Assembly (NCBI RefSeq): GCF_017873185.1
Contig: NZ_JAGGJX010000002.1
Coordinates: forward strand, 310,001 to 374,000
Reading direction: 5' to 3'
Source of the DNA: Metaclostridioides mangenotii
Lineage (GTDB): Bacteria > Bacillota > Clostridia > Peptostreptococcales > Peptostreptococcaceae
DNA: 64,000 nt
Each line of letters opens with the position of its first letter. The stretch's first letter is position 1. The translations under genes were made by a program, and so were the position numbers. Of the stretch, positions 18,969 to 26,870 are shown one piece after another. Under the pieces are notes generated by a model. That model saw only the letters and a program-made list of their open reading frames with translations. It was not told the origin of the DNA and made no database searches.

Positions 18969-20336
18969 ATGGATCTAATTATCAAAAATGGAACACTAGT
19001 TACTGCTACAGATATGTACAAAGCGGATATAGGCGTAAAAGATGGAAAGATATATGAAATCGGAGCAGATATCACATGTGATGGAGCAAAAGTTGTAGAT
19101 GCCTCTGGAAAACTTGTTCTTCCAGGAGCTATAGATGCTCATACACATTTAGCAATGCCTTTTGGTGGTACTGTATCTGCTGATGGATATTTGGCGGGTA
19201 CTAGAGCCGCAGCATGTGGAGGAGTTACAACAGTCTTTGATTATCCAATGCAGAGAAAAGGAAGCGGGCTTATCGAAACAGTTCAAGCTAGAAAAGATAT
19301 GTGTGATCCAGAGGCCTGTGTAGATTATGCTTTCCATTGCTGTATTACAGATTTAAATGGCGGATCTATTTTAGATGAATTTGCAGATGCAGTTGCATAT
19401 GGAATTCCAAGTTTTAAATGTTTCTTAGTTTATAAAAAAGAAGGAATGATGGTAGATGATGCAACATTGGTTAGAGTTCTACTAAAAGCCAAAGAGACAG
19501 GAGCGATAACTAATATCCATGCCGAAAATCCAGATGTTATAGATATGAATATTGAAAACTTCCTTAAAGAAGGAAAGACTTCTGCATGGTACCACTATTT
19601 AAGTAGACCTGAGTTTGTAGAAGCAGAAGCAGATAAACGTGCTGTTCACTGGGCTAAGTCAATTGACGCTCCACTTTACTTAGTGCATATGGCTGATAAA
19701 GAAGGTCTAGAAGCTGCTATTAATGCAAAACATGAAGGCGCTGAGATTTACATAGAAACATGCCCTCAATACCTTGAATTCACTTGCGATGTATACAAGA
19801 GAGAAGATGGAAGAAACTTTGTATGTTCGCCACCAATGAAGGGTCAAGAGAGTCAAGATGCTCTTTGGCATGCAATTAATATAGGAGCAATAGATACAGT
19901 TGCAACTGATCACTGCCCATTCCAAAGCTACGAAAAAGATTGGGGTAAAGACGACTTTACTAAGATACCAAATGGATGCGCAGGTGTTGAAAATCTTTAT
20001 CCATACATGCTTGCAGCTGCGAATGATGGAAAGTTGAGTTTTAGTAGAGCTGTAGAACTTTGTTCAACTAATCCAGCTAAGATTTTCGGATGTAGCGATA
20101 AAGGAGCTCTTGTTGTTGGAAAAGATGCTGATATAGTTATTTACGACAAAGATAAAGATTTTACTGTAACAGTTGATACAATGCACTCTGATTACGACCA
20201 TACTATTTGGGAAGGCAAGAAACTTCACGGATATCCAGTTAAAACGTTTGTACGTGGAAACCTTGTATACGACAATGGAGACTTTGTTGGAACACCTGGA
20301 TACGGAGAGTTTGTAAAGAGAGTTGGTAGAAAGTAA
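18969..20336 (+). CDS. hydA: Dihydropyrimidinase
   Basis: A 455-residue amidohydrolase-superfamily enzyme. It shows the metal-binding DAHTHLAMPFGG, the lysine to be carboxylated in PSFKCFLVYK, the histidines in NIHAEN and LYLVHMADKEG, and the catalytic Asp in ATDHCPF. It opens dihydrouracil or dihydrothymine to the N-carbamoyl-beta-amino acid, the step between PreTA and the upstream hydrolase. GGAGG precedes the start. Last gene of the four-gene operon, followed by a strong terminator. Hydantoinases are close relatives; preTA linkage favours dihydropyrimidinase. Confidence 0.92.
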   Translation: MDLIIKNGTLVTATDMYKADIGVKDGKIYEIGADITCDGAKVVDASGKLVLPGAIDAHTHLAMPFGGTVSADGYLAGTRAAACGGVTTVFDYPMQRKGSGLIETVQARKDMCDPEACVDYAFHCCITDLNGGSILDEFADAVAYGIPSFKCFLVYKKEGMMVDDATLVRVLLKAKETGAITNIHAENPDVIDMNIENFLKEGKTSAWYHYLSRPEFVEAEADKRAVHWAKSIDAPLYLVHMADKEGLEAAINAKHEGAEIYIETCPQYLEFTCDVYKREDGRNFVCSPPMKGQESQDALWHAINIGAIDTVATDHCPFQSYEKDWGKDDFTKIPNGCAGVENLYPYMLAAANDGKLSFSRAVELCSTNPAKIFGCSDKGALVVGKDADIVIYDKDKDFTVTVDTMHSDYDHTIWEGKKLHGYPVKTFVRGNLVYDNGDFVGTPGYGEFVKRVGRK

Positions 20337-20442
20337 TAGATAAGTAAGTAGATAAATAAATAAATTTAAATATTGAAGGCTCTTCGTAAAGTATATAAAT
20401 ATTGGTAAGAGGAGCTAAGAAGTAAGATGTAAAAATAATATA

Positions 20443-20519
20443 AAAATAAGGCTATATAAGTAGAAATAAACATCCTTTTAAAAGGGTACATTTTAAAACT
20501 ATATAGCCTTATTTTTTTA
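20443..20519. terminator. Terminator after the pyrimidine operon
   Basis: AAAATAAGGCTATATA pairs with TATATAGCCTTATTTT, enclosing a smaller CCTTTTAAAAGG hairpin, and a T run follows. It is symmetrical enough to serve the convergent ydcF-like gene too. Confidence 0.85.
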
Positions 20520-20559
20520 TATTATTTAAAATAAGTTGATCTAAAATAGTGATTATAGA

Positions 20560-21597
20560 TTACACCATATGCCTCATCACTATATCAAAAATAGAGATCA
20601 ACAAGCTAGTTCCAACGATACAAGAAACAACTATTATATGTCTTTTCTTATTCATAACAGCTATAGCAATATATTCTCTAATAAAAGCATTTGGTAGAAA
20701 ATAAAAAGCAGTTTTGGAACCTATCCCTTGACTTCTAAGCCCAGCCATCTTGGCGAATAAGCTAGCTCTAAATAGATGGTAATTATTTGTAACAAATACG
20801 CTGTTGTAGTTTTCGATATCTTTTTTATCCATAATATATTTAGAAAACTTCATATTTTCATATGTGCTGACGGATTTATCTTCTAGTAGAGTATTTTCAA
20901 TAGGGATTCCCTTATAAACAGCGTACCTCTGCATACCCAATGCCTCGGGGATATCTTCGTCACTTCCTTGACCACCAGAAAATACAATTTTAGGAGGTGT
21001 TCTTACCACTTCTTGTTTTTTGTAGAACTCAATAGCTCTATCAATCCTGCTAGCTAATAGAGGTGGAACCCTTTCACCGATCAATCTACTTCCAAGTACA
21101 ATTATGTAATCTTGATTAAGTTTTGGCTTGTTGAATAAATATATCAAAGATATTGATAAGAAGTTAAATACACTAAAAAAGTAGTAAACTAAAATTAAGT
21201 CAATCCAAGCTACAAACATCCCACTATTTATCCCCCAGATTTTGTGAGGCATAAACCCTCTTAATAATAGATAACAAAGTAGTCCTACACCTAAAAATAG
21301 AGTAAGTAAATTTGATAATTTTTTGCTTTCTTTTTTCATAACGATTCGTGCATTGATTAGGCAAAATGTAATTAATATCATTAAACCAAAAATAGCGATA
21401 AACAAGAATACAAGTACCATAAGTACTAAAATTATTTGTAAATTTGGTATAGTGTAAGATATTATTCCTATTGATATAAGTGCAAAGAATAAAAAGATAT
21501 TGAATAAAAGTCCGTTTACTATTCTTCGAGGTTCCTTTTTATAGGATATGAAGAACAAAAAAAATGAAATTAATGTAATAATAATTGAAAGTTTCAT
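20560..21597 (-). CDS. YdcF family (DUF218) membrane protein
   Basis: A 345-residue protein. The first 170 residues hold about five hydrophobic helices; the rest is a DUF218 domain with YIIVLGSRLIGERVPPLLASRIDRAI, KIVFSGGQGSDEDIPEA and the conserved TNNYHLFRA. Relatives such as YdcF, SanA and ElyC are linked to envelope integrity or bind S-adenosylmethionine, but the reaction here is unknown. GAGGTAG lies before the start. It is divergent from the envelope proteins at 21852. Confidence 0.8.
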   Translation of the reverse strand: MKLSIIITLISFFLFFISYKKEPRRIVNGLLFNIFLFFALISIGIISYTIPNLQIILVLMVLVFLFIAIFGLMILITFCLINARIVMKKESKKLSNLLTLFLGVGLLCYLLLRGFMPHKIWGINSGMFVAWIDLILVYYFFSVFNFLSISLIYLFNKPKLNQDYIIVLGSRLIGERVPPLLASRIDRAIEFYKKQEVVRTPPKIVFSGGQGSDEDIPEALGMQRYAVYKGIPIENTLLEDKSVSTYENMKFSKYIMDKKDIENYNSVFVTNNYHLFRASLFAKMAGLRSQGIGSKTAFYFLPNAFIREYIAIAVMNKKRHIIVVSCIVGTSLLISIFDIVMRHMV

Positions 21598-21851
21598 ATC
21601 TACCTCGCATTGAAATTATTTGAGTAAATAATTTTACTCGTACAGATAAATTATAGCATAAATACGATTTATTTATTCATTTGATAAATGGGATTAAATT
21701 AAAAGCTATTTAAACTTAAGATAATCAAAGGTAAGCTTTAAATCAAATTTGTGTAATAGCTATAAATATAAGTGCAAATTATGTATAATATTAGTATATT
21801 TGAGCGAAAGAAATATTATAGTGAAATTATTATTCAGCAGGGGGGTATTTT

Positions 21852-22688
21852 ATGGTAAGGGCTAGATATGAGATACTTAAATATATACAACATGAAATCA
21901 GCTATAAAGACTGGGGAGTTAAAATTACTAGAGGAGCTATTACTCAGGATAATTTAAACGGAAATCTTTTGTTGCAACTAAAATTTCAAAATATATCTAA
22001 TATAAATATAAAGGAAGTATTTTTAAGCATTGAAAGTTACGATGAAGACTGTATAAAAGTAAGCGAAAAAATAGGACATAATTATAATTATATTAATGTA
22101 TACCCAGGAGATTTTTTTGGAGACGATAATCCTATAATTTTAACCAGCACTAAGACTAGAAAAATTAAAATATTTTTAGAAAAGATAGTCTATAGCGATT
22201 TGAGTTTTATTGAGTATATAAATAATGAAATCTCAACTCCAATAAATAACCCGAATTATCAAGAGGACGATCATATATGCGATAATAATGAAATAGATTA
22301 TGGTAAAAATAGGCAATATTCAAACTTAGATCAAGATCAAAGAGAAGATCGATACCAAGGAAAAAATCAAGATCAATACAGTGATCGCGGTCAAAACGTA
22401 AATATAAATCTAAAAATAGACAAAGGAACCATAGATAACGATACAAGGGAAACCAGGGAAAGTTATAAGAAGCATAATCATAACAAACTTGATAAATTGA
22501 GGGATGAAATAAAAGCTTCAAAATCAAAGAACGTGAAAAAGAATAGTATTATAGCAGCAATTATTGTAGTAGTAATTTTAATTGCTTTATATTTAATAGG
22601 ATCCTATTCACAAAAACCAGAGCCAGATAGATACCGCAAATTAGATGAATATATGGATACAATATCTGTTTCAAACGCTGGAGACTAG
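21852..22688 (+). CDS. Hypothetical membrane-anchored protein with Asp/Gln-rich linker
   Basis: A 278-residue protein of no family I recognise. Residues 1-130 look like a folded domain of beta type (GNLLLQLKFQNISNINIKEVFLSIESYDED). Residues 140-195 are a low-complexity linker rich in Asp, Gln, Arg and Tyr. A single membrane helix lies near residue 235 (IIAAIIVVVILIALYLIG), leaving a short tail. A strong run of six G precedes the ATG. It lies 26 bases before the next gene, also a membrane protein with a polar low-complexity tail, so the two probably act together at the envelope. Confidence 0.7.
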   Translation: MVRARYEILKYIQHEISYKDWGVKITRGAITQDNLNGNLLLQLKFQNISNINIKEVFLSIESYDEDCIKVSEKIGHNYNYINVYPGDFFGDDNPIILTSTKTRKIKIFLEKIVYSDLSFIEYINNEISTPINNPNYQEDDHICDNNEIDYGKNRQYSNLDQDQREDRYQGKNQDQYSDRGQNVNINLKIDKGTIDNDTRETRESYKKHNHNKLDKLRDEIKASKSKNVKKNSIIAAIIVVVILIALYLIGSYSQKPEPDRYRKLDEYMDTISVSNAGD

Positions 22689-22714
22689 AATAAATATTTT
22701 TAGGAGAGATTATT

Positions 22715-23224
22715 ATGGAAAATAAAACAGCAAGAATTTTAAATACTTTAGGGTTAATTATAGGGATAGGATACTCTATAATCGGAGTTTTGATATTTGT
22801 ATTTTCACTGTCGTATGATAGCTACTATTACGATGAATCAGATCCAATTACAGGATTTATGGTGGCCGTTCTATTAATAATTATTGGTCTAGTATTATGC
22901 TATTCATTAAAAGCAATAGCAGAGTTATTGGAAAATAGTGCAATTCAGACTAAGAGCCAATTAGAGATAGTTGATATACTTAGAAATAATCAAGGGAATA
23001 ATTATGGAAACAATCAAATAAATGATAGAGGTTATAATAATAACAATACTTCAAACTATGGTAATGTTAATAACAATAACAACTATGCTAACAGACCGAA
23101 TTACAGCAACAGTCCTAATTTAAGTAAAAATGAAGTTAATAGCTATGACAGTAATAATAGCTATGACAATAATAATAACTACGAAAATAATAATTATGAC
23201 AATAATGATTTGCCAAAATTGTAA
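22715..23224 (+). CDS. Membrane protein with Asn/Tyr-rich low-complexity tail
   Basis: A 169-residue protein with two hydrophobic helices in the first 75 residues and a C-terminal half made almost only of Asn, Tyr, Asp, Gly and Ser (for example GYNNNNTSNYGNVNN). The tail may be repetitive by slippage; its AAT/AAC/TAT codon repeats are visible in the DNA. AGGAGAG lies before the ATG. It is co-directional with the previous gene and followed by a terminator. Function unknown. Confidence 0.7.
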   Translation: MENKTARILNTLGLIIGIGYSIIGVLIFVFSLSYDSYYYDESDPITGFMVAVLLIIIGLVLCYSLKAIAELLENSAIQTKSQLEIVDILRNNQGNNYGNNQINDRGYNNNNTSNYGNVNNNNNYANRPNYSNSPNLSKNEVNSYDSNNSYDNNNNYENNNYDNNDLPKL

Positions 23225-23271
23225 TTATTAAAGGAGTAATTATTGAAAATAGTCCCTTAGAATACAAGAAT

Positions 23272-23329
23272 ACAGAGATTAATGTTTGTATATACTACAG
23301 CATATATACATTAATCTCTGTGTTTTTTT
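23272..23329 (+). terminator. Intrinsic terminator
   Basis: ACAGAGATTAATGT pairs with ACATTAATCTCTGT and seven T follow. It ends the two-gene envelope operon. Confidence 0.85.
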
Positions 23330-23607
23330 GTGCAAAAAATTGTTGATTTATATAATAAGTATCCAACTTTATTATTATTGAAAATACAGTAAAAATAAAG
23401 AAAGAGTTTTGTAAGAAATGAGTAAGAAAAATGAACAAATAAGATCCTATAATAAATATATAGCAACACGACTGTTATAGAGGAGGGAATAGAAGAAGAA
23501 GAAGTATAATAAATAAGGTTAAAAAGAGAGATAAGAGTGGTCTGAATCCTCTACAAAAGACTAATTTTGCTATAAGTGCGGCGGGATCAATTGTTATAAT
23601 AAACATT

Positions 23608-23835
23608 TTGGCAGTTTTAATTAGTTTTGCAAGTAACCCTTATCTTGATTCAATGAAACCTATGCAGATGCAGTTGTATATAAACTGGATATTACCTGTA
23701 GCAATCATCGCAGGATTAGCAAGATTTATGAAAAATATATCTAGTTTAGACTTTACACGAAATCAAAAGATAGAAAATGGAATTTTAATTGTAGTATCAA
23801 TAGTATTTTGTATAGTTTTATTTAACTGGCATTAA
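23608..23835 (+). CDS. Small membrane protein with uncertain start
   Basis: Two hydrophobic segments (IVIINILAVLISFAS and ENGILIVVSIVFCIVLFNW) and a charged loop in a protein of at least 75 residues. The frame stays open upstream to 23464 with sensible protein sequence (RRRRSIINKVKKRDKSGLNP), and a strong AGGAGGG lies at 23481-23487, yet no ATG, GTG or TTG occurs before the TTG at 23608, which sits within a membrane helix. Either a non-standard start (ATA at 23506/23509 or CTG at 23542) is used or the start codon has been lost. Family unknown. Confidence 0.55.
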   Translation: MAVLISFASNPYLDSMKPMQMQLYINWILPVAIIAGLARFMKNISSLDFTRNQKIENGILIVVSIVFCIVLFNWH

Positions 23836-23869
23836 TTGTAGAAATATTTAAGGGATAATTTAAGAGATC

Positions 23870-23916
23870 TATACAAAGTAAGGTACATTAGTGTACTATC
23901 TTGTATAATCTTTTTT
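23870..23916 (+). terminator. Probable terminator
   Basis: An imperfect hairpin around TACAAAGTAAGGTACattaGTGTACTATCTTGTA is followed by a T-rich run. It lies between the small membrane protein gene and the antiporter gene. Confidence 0.6.
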
Positions 23917-24095
23917 ATTTCAACAATAATAAAATTAGAAATTGTATACAAAACTTTATTTTTTATGGTATTAAAACAAAATAGTGACAATAAAGTAATT
24001 TAAGGTCAATATATGGTAAAATATATGTATGATTTTATAAATAATGTACAAGAATATAAATATATATTGTTGCGCAATTTAAAGGAGGAGTATCT

Positions 24096-26078
24096 ATTTT
24101 TACATATATTTTAATTCTGTTAATTTGTATACTGCTTTCAAACGTGATAAGTAGATTTTTACCATATTTATCAATTCCTATAATACAGATCGTTATGGGT
24201 GCGATTATTGTAATAATAAATCCGATGTTTAACATAGAACTCGATCCACATACATTTTTGTTGATGTTTATCGCTCCACTTCTTTTTTACGATGGAAAAC
24301 GTGCCGATAAGAGATCACTTTGGAATGAAAGAAAAAATATACTGTTAATGGCATTGGCATTGGTATTTGCAACGGTATTTATAGTTGGAATACTTATAAA
24401 CTGGCTGGTTCCACCAATTTCATTAGCAGCTGCATTTGCGCTTGCAGCAGCTTTATCACCTACCGATTATGTTGCAGTTAGTGCGCTTTCTAAAAAAATT
24501 GACCTTCCCAACAAAGTGGTTCACATAATAGAGGGAGAGGGTCTTATGAACGATGCTTCAGGCATCGTATGTTTTAAATTTGCGCTTACAGCAGCACTTA
24601 CGGGTACATTTTCGATTTTTAATGCAACTGAGAATTTCTTTTTGGTTGCAATAGGAGGAGTAATTGTAGGTTTAATTTTAGAGATGTTTCTTATTTATTT
24701 TGAAAAATGGATAAATAATCTTGGAATGGAGGATTTGACTGTAGAAGTACTACTTCAAATATTAACACCATTTGTAGTTTATCTAATTTCAGAAGAGGTA
24801 TTTAAAGTTTCGGGAGTACTGGCTGTAGTAGCTGCTGGAATGGTATATTCAATGTCTATTAAAAAACCAAAAATGAATAACGCAAGGCTTAAAGAAGTAT
24901 CTGAAAATACATGGTCGGTGCTTGTTTATATCTTAAATGGATTTGTATTTATGATAGTAGGTCTTCAACTACCTAACATAATTAAAACAGCTTATCTAGA
25001 AGCTTCAATCAATACCTCTGTTGCCATTTTATATATTCTAATTATATCATTTGTGCTCTTATTTCTTAGATTTATTTGGGTATTATTTATGTACAGTATT
25101 GGTGATAAATCGAGTGAGGACAGTATAAAAGTAAACTGGTTCGATGCACTCTTAACTTCGCTATCTGGAGTTAGGGGCTCTGTTACGCTTGCAACGATTC
25201 TTTCTATTCCGCTGACTCTGAACAATGGTAATCCGTTTCCTAATAGAGACTTAATTTTATTTTTGGCAGTTGGAGTAATGCTGGTAACGCTTTTGATTGC
25301 AACATTTATACTGCCATTGTTAGCAAAAAAGGATACTTCAGAAGAATATGATTACTCAGAGAAGCTTAAGAAGGCTCAAATAAGAGTGTGGAGAGAAACT
25401 ATAGAGACACTAAAGTCTAAAGAATCGGATAATCCATATGTAGGTATGGCCATTGCAGAGTACAAGTATCAAATCAGTCAAATTGAAAGAGGAAATACGT
25501 ATTATAAAAGTTGGGAAATTAGAAGCAAAGAAGAAAAAAAATTGCTTATAAAATGTTTTAAAAAAGAAATTGAGAATACACATAGATTATTAGAAGAAAA
25601 AGAGATCGATGAAGATGTAGCGTTCGATTGTGAAAGCATACTCGAGAATAAAATTAGGATAGAATCTTTGGCAACAGCAGCATCTATGGGATTTAGAAGA
25701 CTGTTTAGGATGTTGATGCTTTATAAACGAAGAAAAAAAGTTACAACTTCTGAAGAGAAAACTAGAATGATAGCAATACAAGACACACATGCTATTAATG
25801 CGGATTATATAATAGAGTACCTAATAGATAATAAAAACGAAGACAATGAAAAAATATACAACAAAGTAATTGAGTACTATAAAGGTATAAAATTGATGTC
25901 TAGAAGACCTATAATAAGAAGAGTTGATAAAGGTGAAAAGAAAAAAATAGAAGTAATTTCTCTACAAATAGAGAGACATACTATACAGAGTTTGTTTGAA
26001 AGTGGGATTATTAATTGGAGTATTGCATCTGAACTAAGAAAAAATCTAAATTATATTGAAAGTGACACACTAAGTTAA
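24096..26078 (+). CDS. NhaP-type (CPA1) Na+/H+ antiporter
   Basis: A CPA1 antiporter with about 12 membrane helices in the first 400 residues (APLLFYDGKRADKRSLWNER; AALSPTDYVAVSALSKKI with the ion-site Asp; EGEGLMNDASGIV with the ND pair) and a 250-residue charged cytoplasmic tail. It resembles Bacillus NhaK. A perfect AAAGGAGGAG at 24081-24090 is placed for an ATT at 24096, which gives the N-terminus FTYILILLICILLSNVISRF, aligning with NhaK's first helix. The conventional alternative is GTG at 24144, which would cut away most of helix 1 and has no ribosome site. Confidence 0.88.
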   Translation: MFTYILILLICILLSNVISRFLPYLSIPIIQIVMGAIIVIINPMFNIELDPHTFLLMFIAPLLFYDGKRADKRSLWNERKNILLMALALVFATVFIVGILINWLVPPISLAAAFALAAALSPTDYVAVSALSKKIDLPNKVVHIIEGEGLMNDASGIVCFKFALTAALTGTFSIFNATENFFLVAIGGVIVGLILEMFLIYFEKWINNLGMEDLTVEVLLQILTPFVVYLISEEVFKVSGVLAVVAAGMVYSMSIKKPKMNNARLKEVSENTWSVLVYILNGFVFMIVGLQLPNIIKTAYLEASINTSVAILYILIISFVLLFLRFIWVLFMYSIGDKSSEDSIKVNWFDALLTSLSGVRGSVTLATILSIPLTLNNGNPFPNRDLILFLAVGVMLVTLLIATFILPLLAKKDTSEEYDYSEKLKKAQIRVWRETIETLKSKESDNPYVGMAIAEYKYQISQIERGNTYYKSWEIRSKEEKKLLIKCFKKEIENTHRLLEEKEIDEDVAFDCESILENKIRIESLATAASMGFRRLFRMLMLYKRRKKVTTSEEKTRMIAIQDTHAINADYIIEYLIDNKNEDNEKIYNKVIEYYKGIKLMSRRPIIRRVDKGEKKKIEVISLQIERHTIQSLFESGIINWSIASELRKNLNYIESDTLS

Positions 26079-26239
26079 GCTAATTAAAATGTACATGGGA
26101 TTAGTATCTTAATGAATAGAAAGCATTATCTAAATATAAGACAAAGGCCATATGAATGATAATTCATCATAAAGTTGTATTGAACATGATCGTTAGATAA
26201 GACATAATGTAAATCAATGTAAATTAATGTAAAGATGAA

Positions 26240-26400
26240 TTGACTAGTATGTTATTTAGATGTATACTTAATATAAGAAATGAATATAATAGTAAAAGGA
26301 TCACAACTAATTGATCGTTAGGTGTCGCTTCTTATATGATAAAAAACTTAATCAATGTCAGAGACATCCGAATGGCCTTTCGGGTGTTTCTTTATTTTTT
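26240..26400 (+). ncRNA. Candidate antisense antitoxin RNA
   Basis: A near-consensus promoter TTGACT-N17-TATACT (26240-26268) faces the 3' end of the small gene below, and a terminator hairpin ACATCCGAA/TTCGGGTGT with a T-rich run ends near 26400. The predicted RNA starts around 26275, is about 125 nt, and covers the last 50 or so bases of the opposite coding region. No reading frame of note lies in it. This layout matches 3'-overlapping type I antitoxin RNAs; the RNA itself is an inference. Confidence 0.5.
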
Positions 26401-26590
26401 GTATCTTATCATCTATTTCCATATAGTTACCAAGCAATAAATCTATTTGTATTAGAACCTTATTTATGGCAAATAGAATACTAGCAATAAATGCTAACAT
26501 ACTTAAAATAACTATTTCCATATAGACACTTCCTTTCATAGAAGGTTGAAACTTAATATGGAAACGACACCTGTTTTTAGTTGTGATCCT
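26297..26590. repeat. Inverted repeat flanking the small membrane peptide gene
   Basis: AGGATCACAACTAA (26297-26310) and AGGTGTCG (26320-26327) recur inverted as CGACACCT (26565-26572) and TTAGTTGTGATCCT (26577-26590). The peptide gene lies between. A long transcript of the peptide gene would have complementary 5' and 3' ends, as in several type I toxin mRNAs. Alternatively these are ends of a small mobile (MITE-like) element; no target duplication was identified. Confidence 0.7.
26348..26521 (-). CDS. Small hydrophobic peptide, possible type I toxin
   Basis: A 57-residue peptide with one N-terminal membrane helix (EIVILSMLAFIASILFAINKV) and a charged tail. The start at 26521 has AGGAAG seven bases upstream; a Met six codons earlier would overlap that site. 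Hydrophobic peptide, convergent RNA and flanking inverted repeats together suggest a type I toxin, but I do not recognise it as a member of a named toxin family, and a small structural membrane protein is possible. Confidence 0.6.
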   Translation of the reverse strand: MEIVILSMLAFIASILFAINKVLIQIDLLLGNYMEIDDKIQKIKKHPKGHSDVSDID

Positions 26591-26870
26591 ATTAATACAT
26601 TATATCAAATAAATCTGTATAAAAAACCCAAGTAAGTAGAAAAAAGTAATAAATAACTGTCAAACTATTGGAATAACTTGCGTACAAAAAATAAAATTAT
26701 TTTTATTGCAATAAAGATAATTAACTTCAATACAAAATAAAACCTGTATAAATAAATAGGAAATCTAGATCTGTTAGATTAATAAGTTTTTACTGCTCAA
26801 AAACTTATTAATCTAAAATGATTTAGATTCCCTGTAATGTTTACAATATATTTTATTTCCTAAAGCAAAA
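26591..26870. other. Intergenic region with an 18-bp perfect hairpin
   Basis: Holds the upstream region of the small peptide gene (minus-strand TTGACA near 26670 with a weak -10). It also holds a perfect hairpin at 26774-26816 (stem TTAGATTAATAAGTTTTT) that lies downstream of the histidine kinase gene and probably protects or ends that transcript. Confidence 0.5.

Noticed and set aside
22207-22527. 106-codon frame opposite the envelope protein gene
   Set aside because: Shadow of the Asp/Gln-rich linker codons on the other strand.
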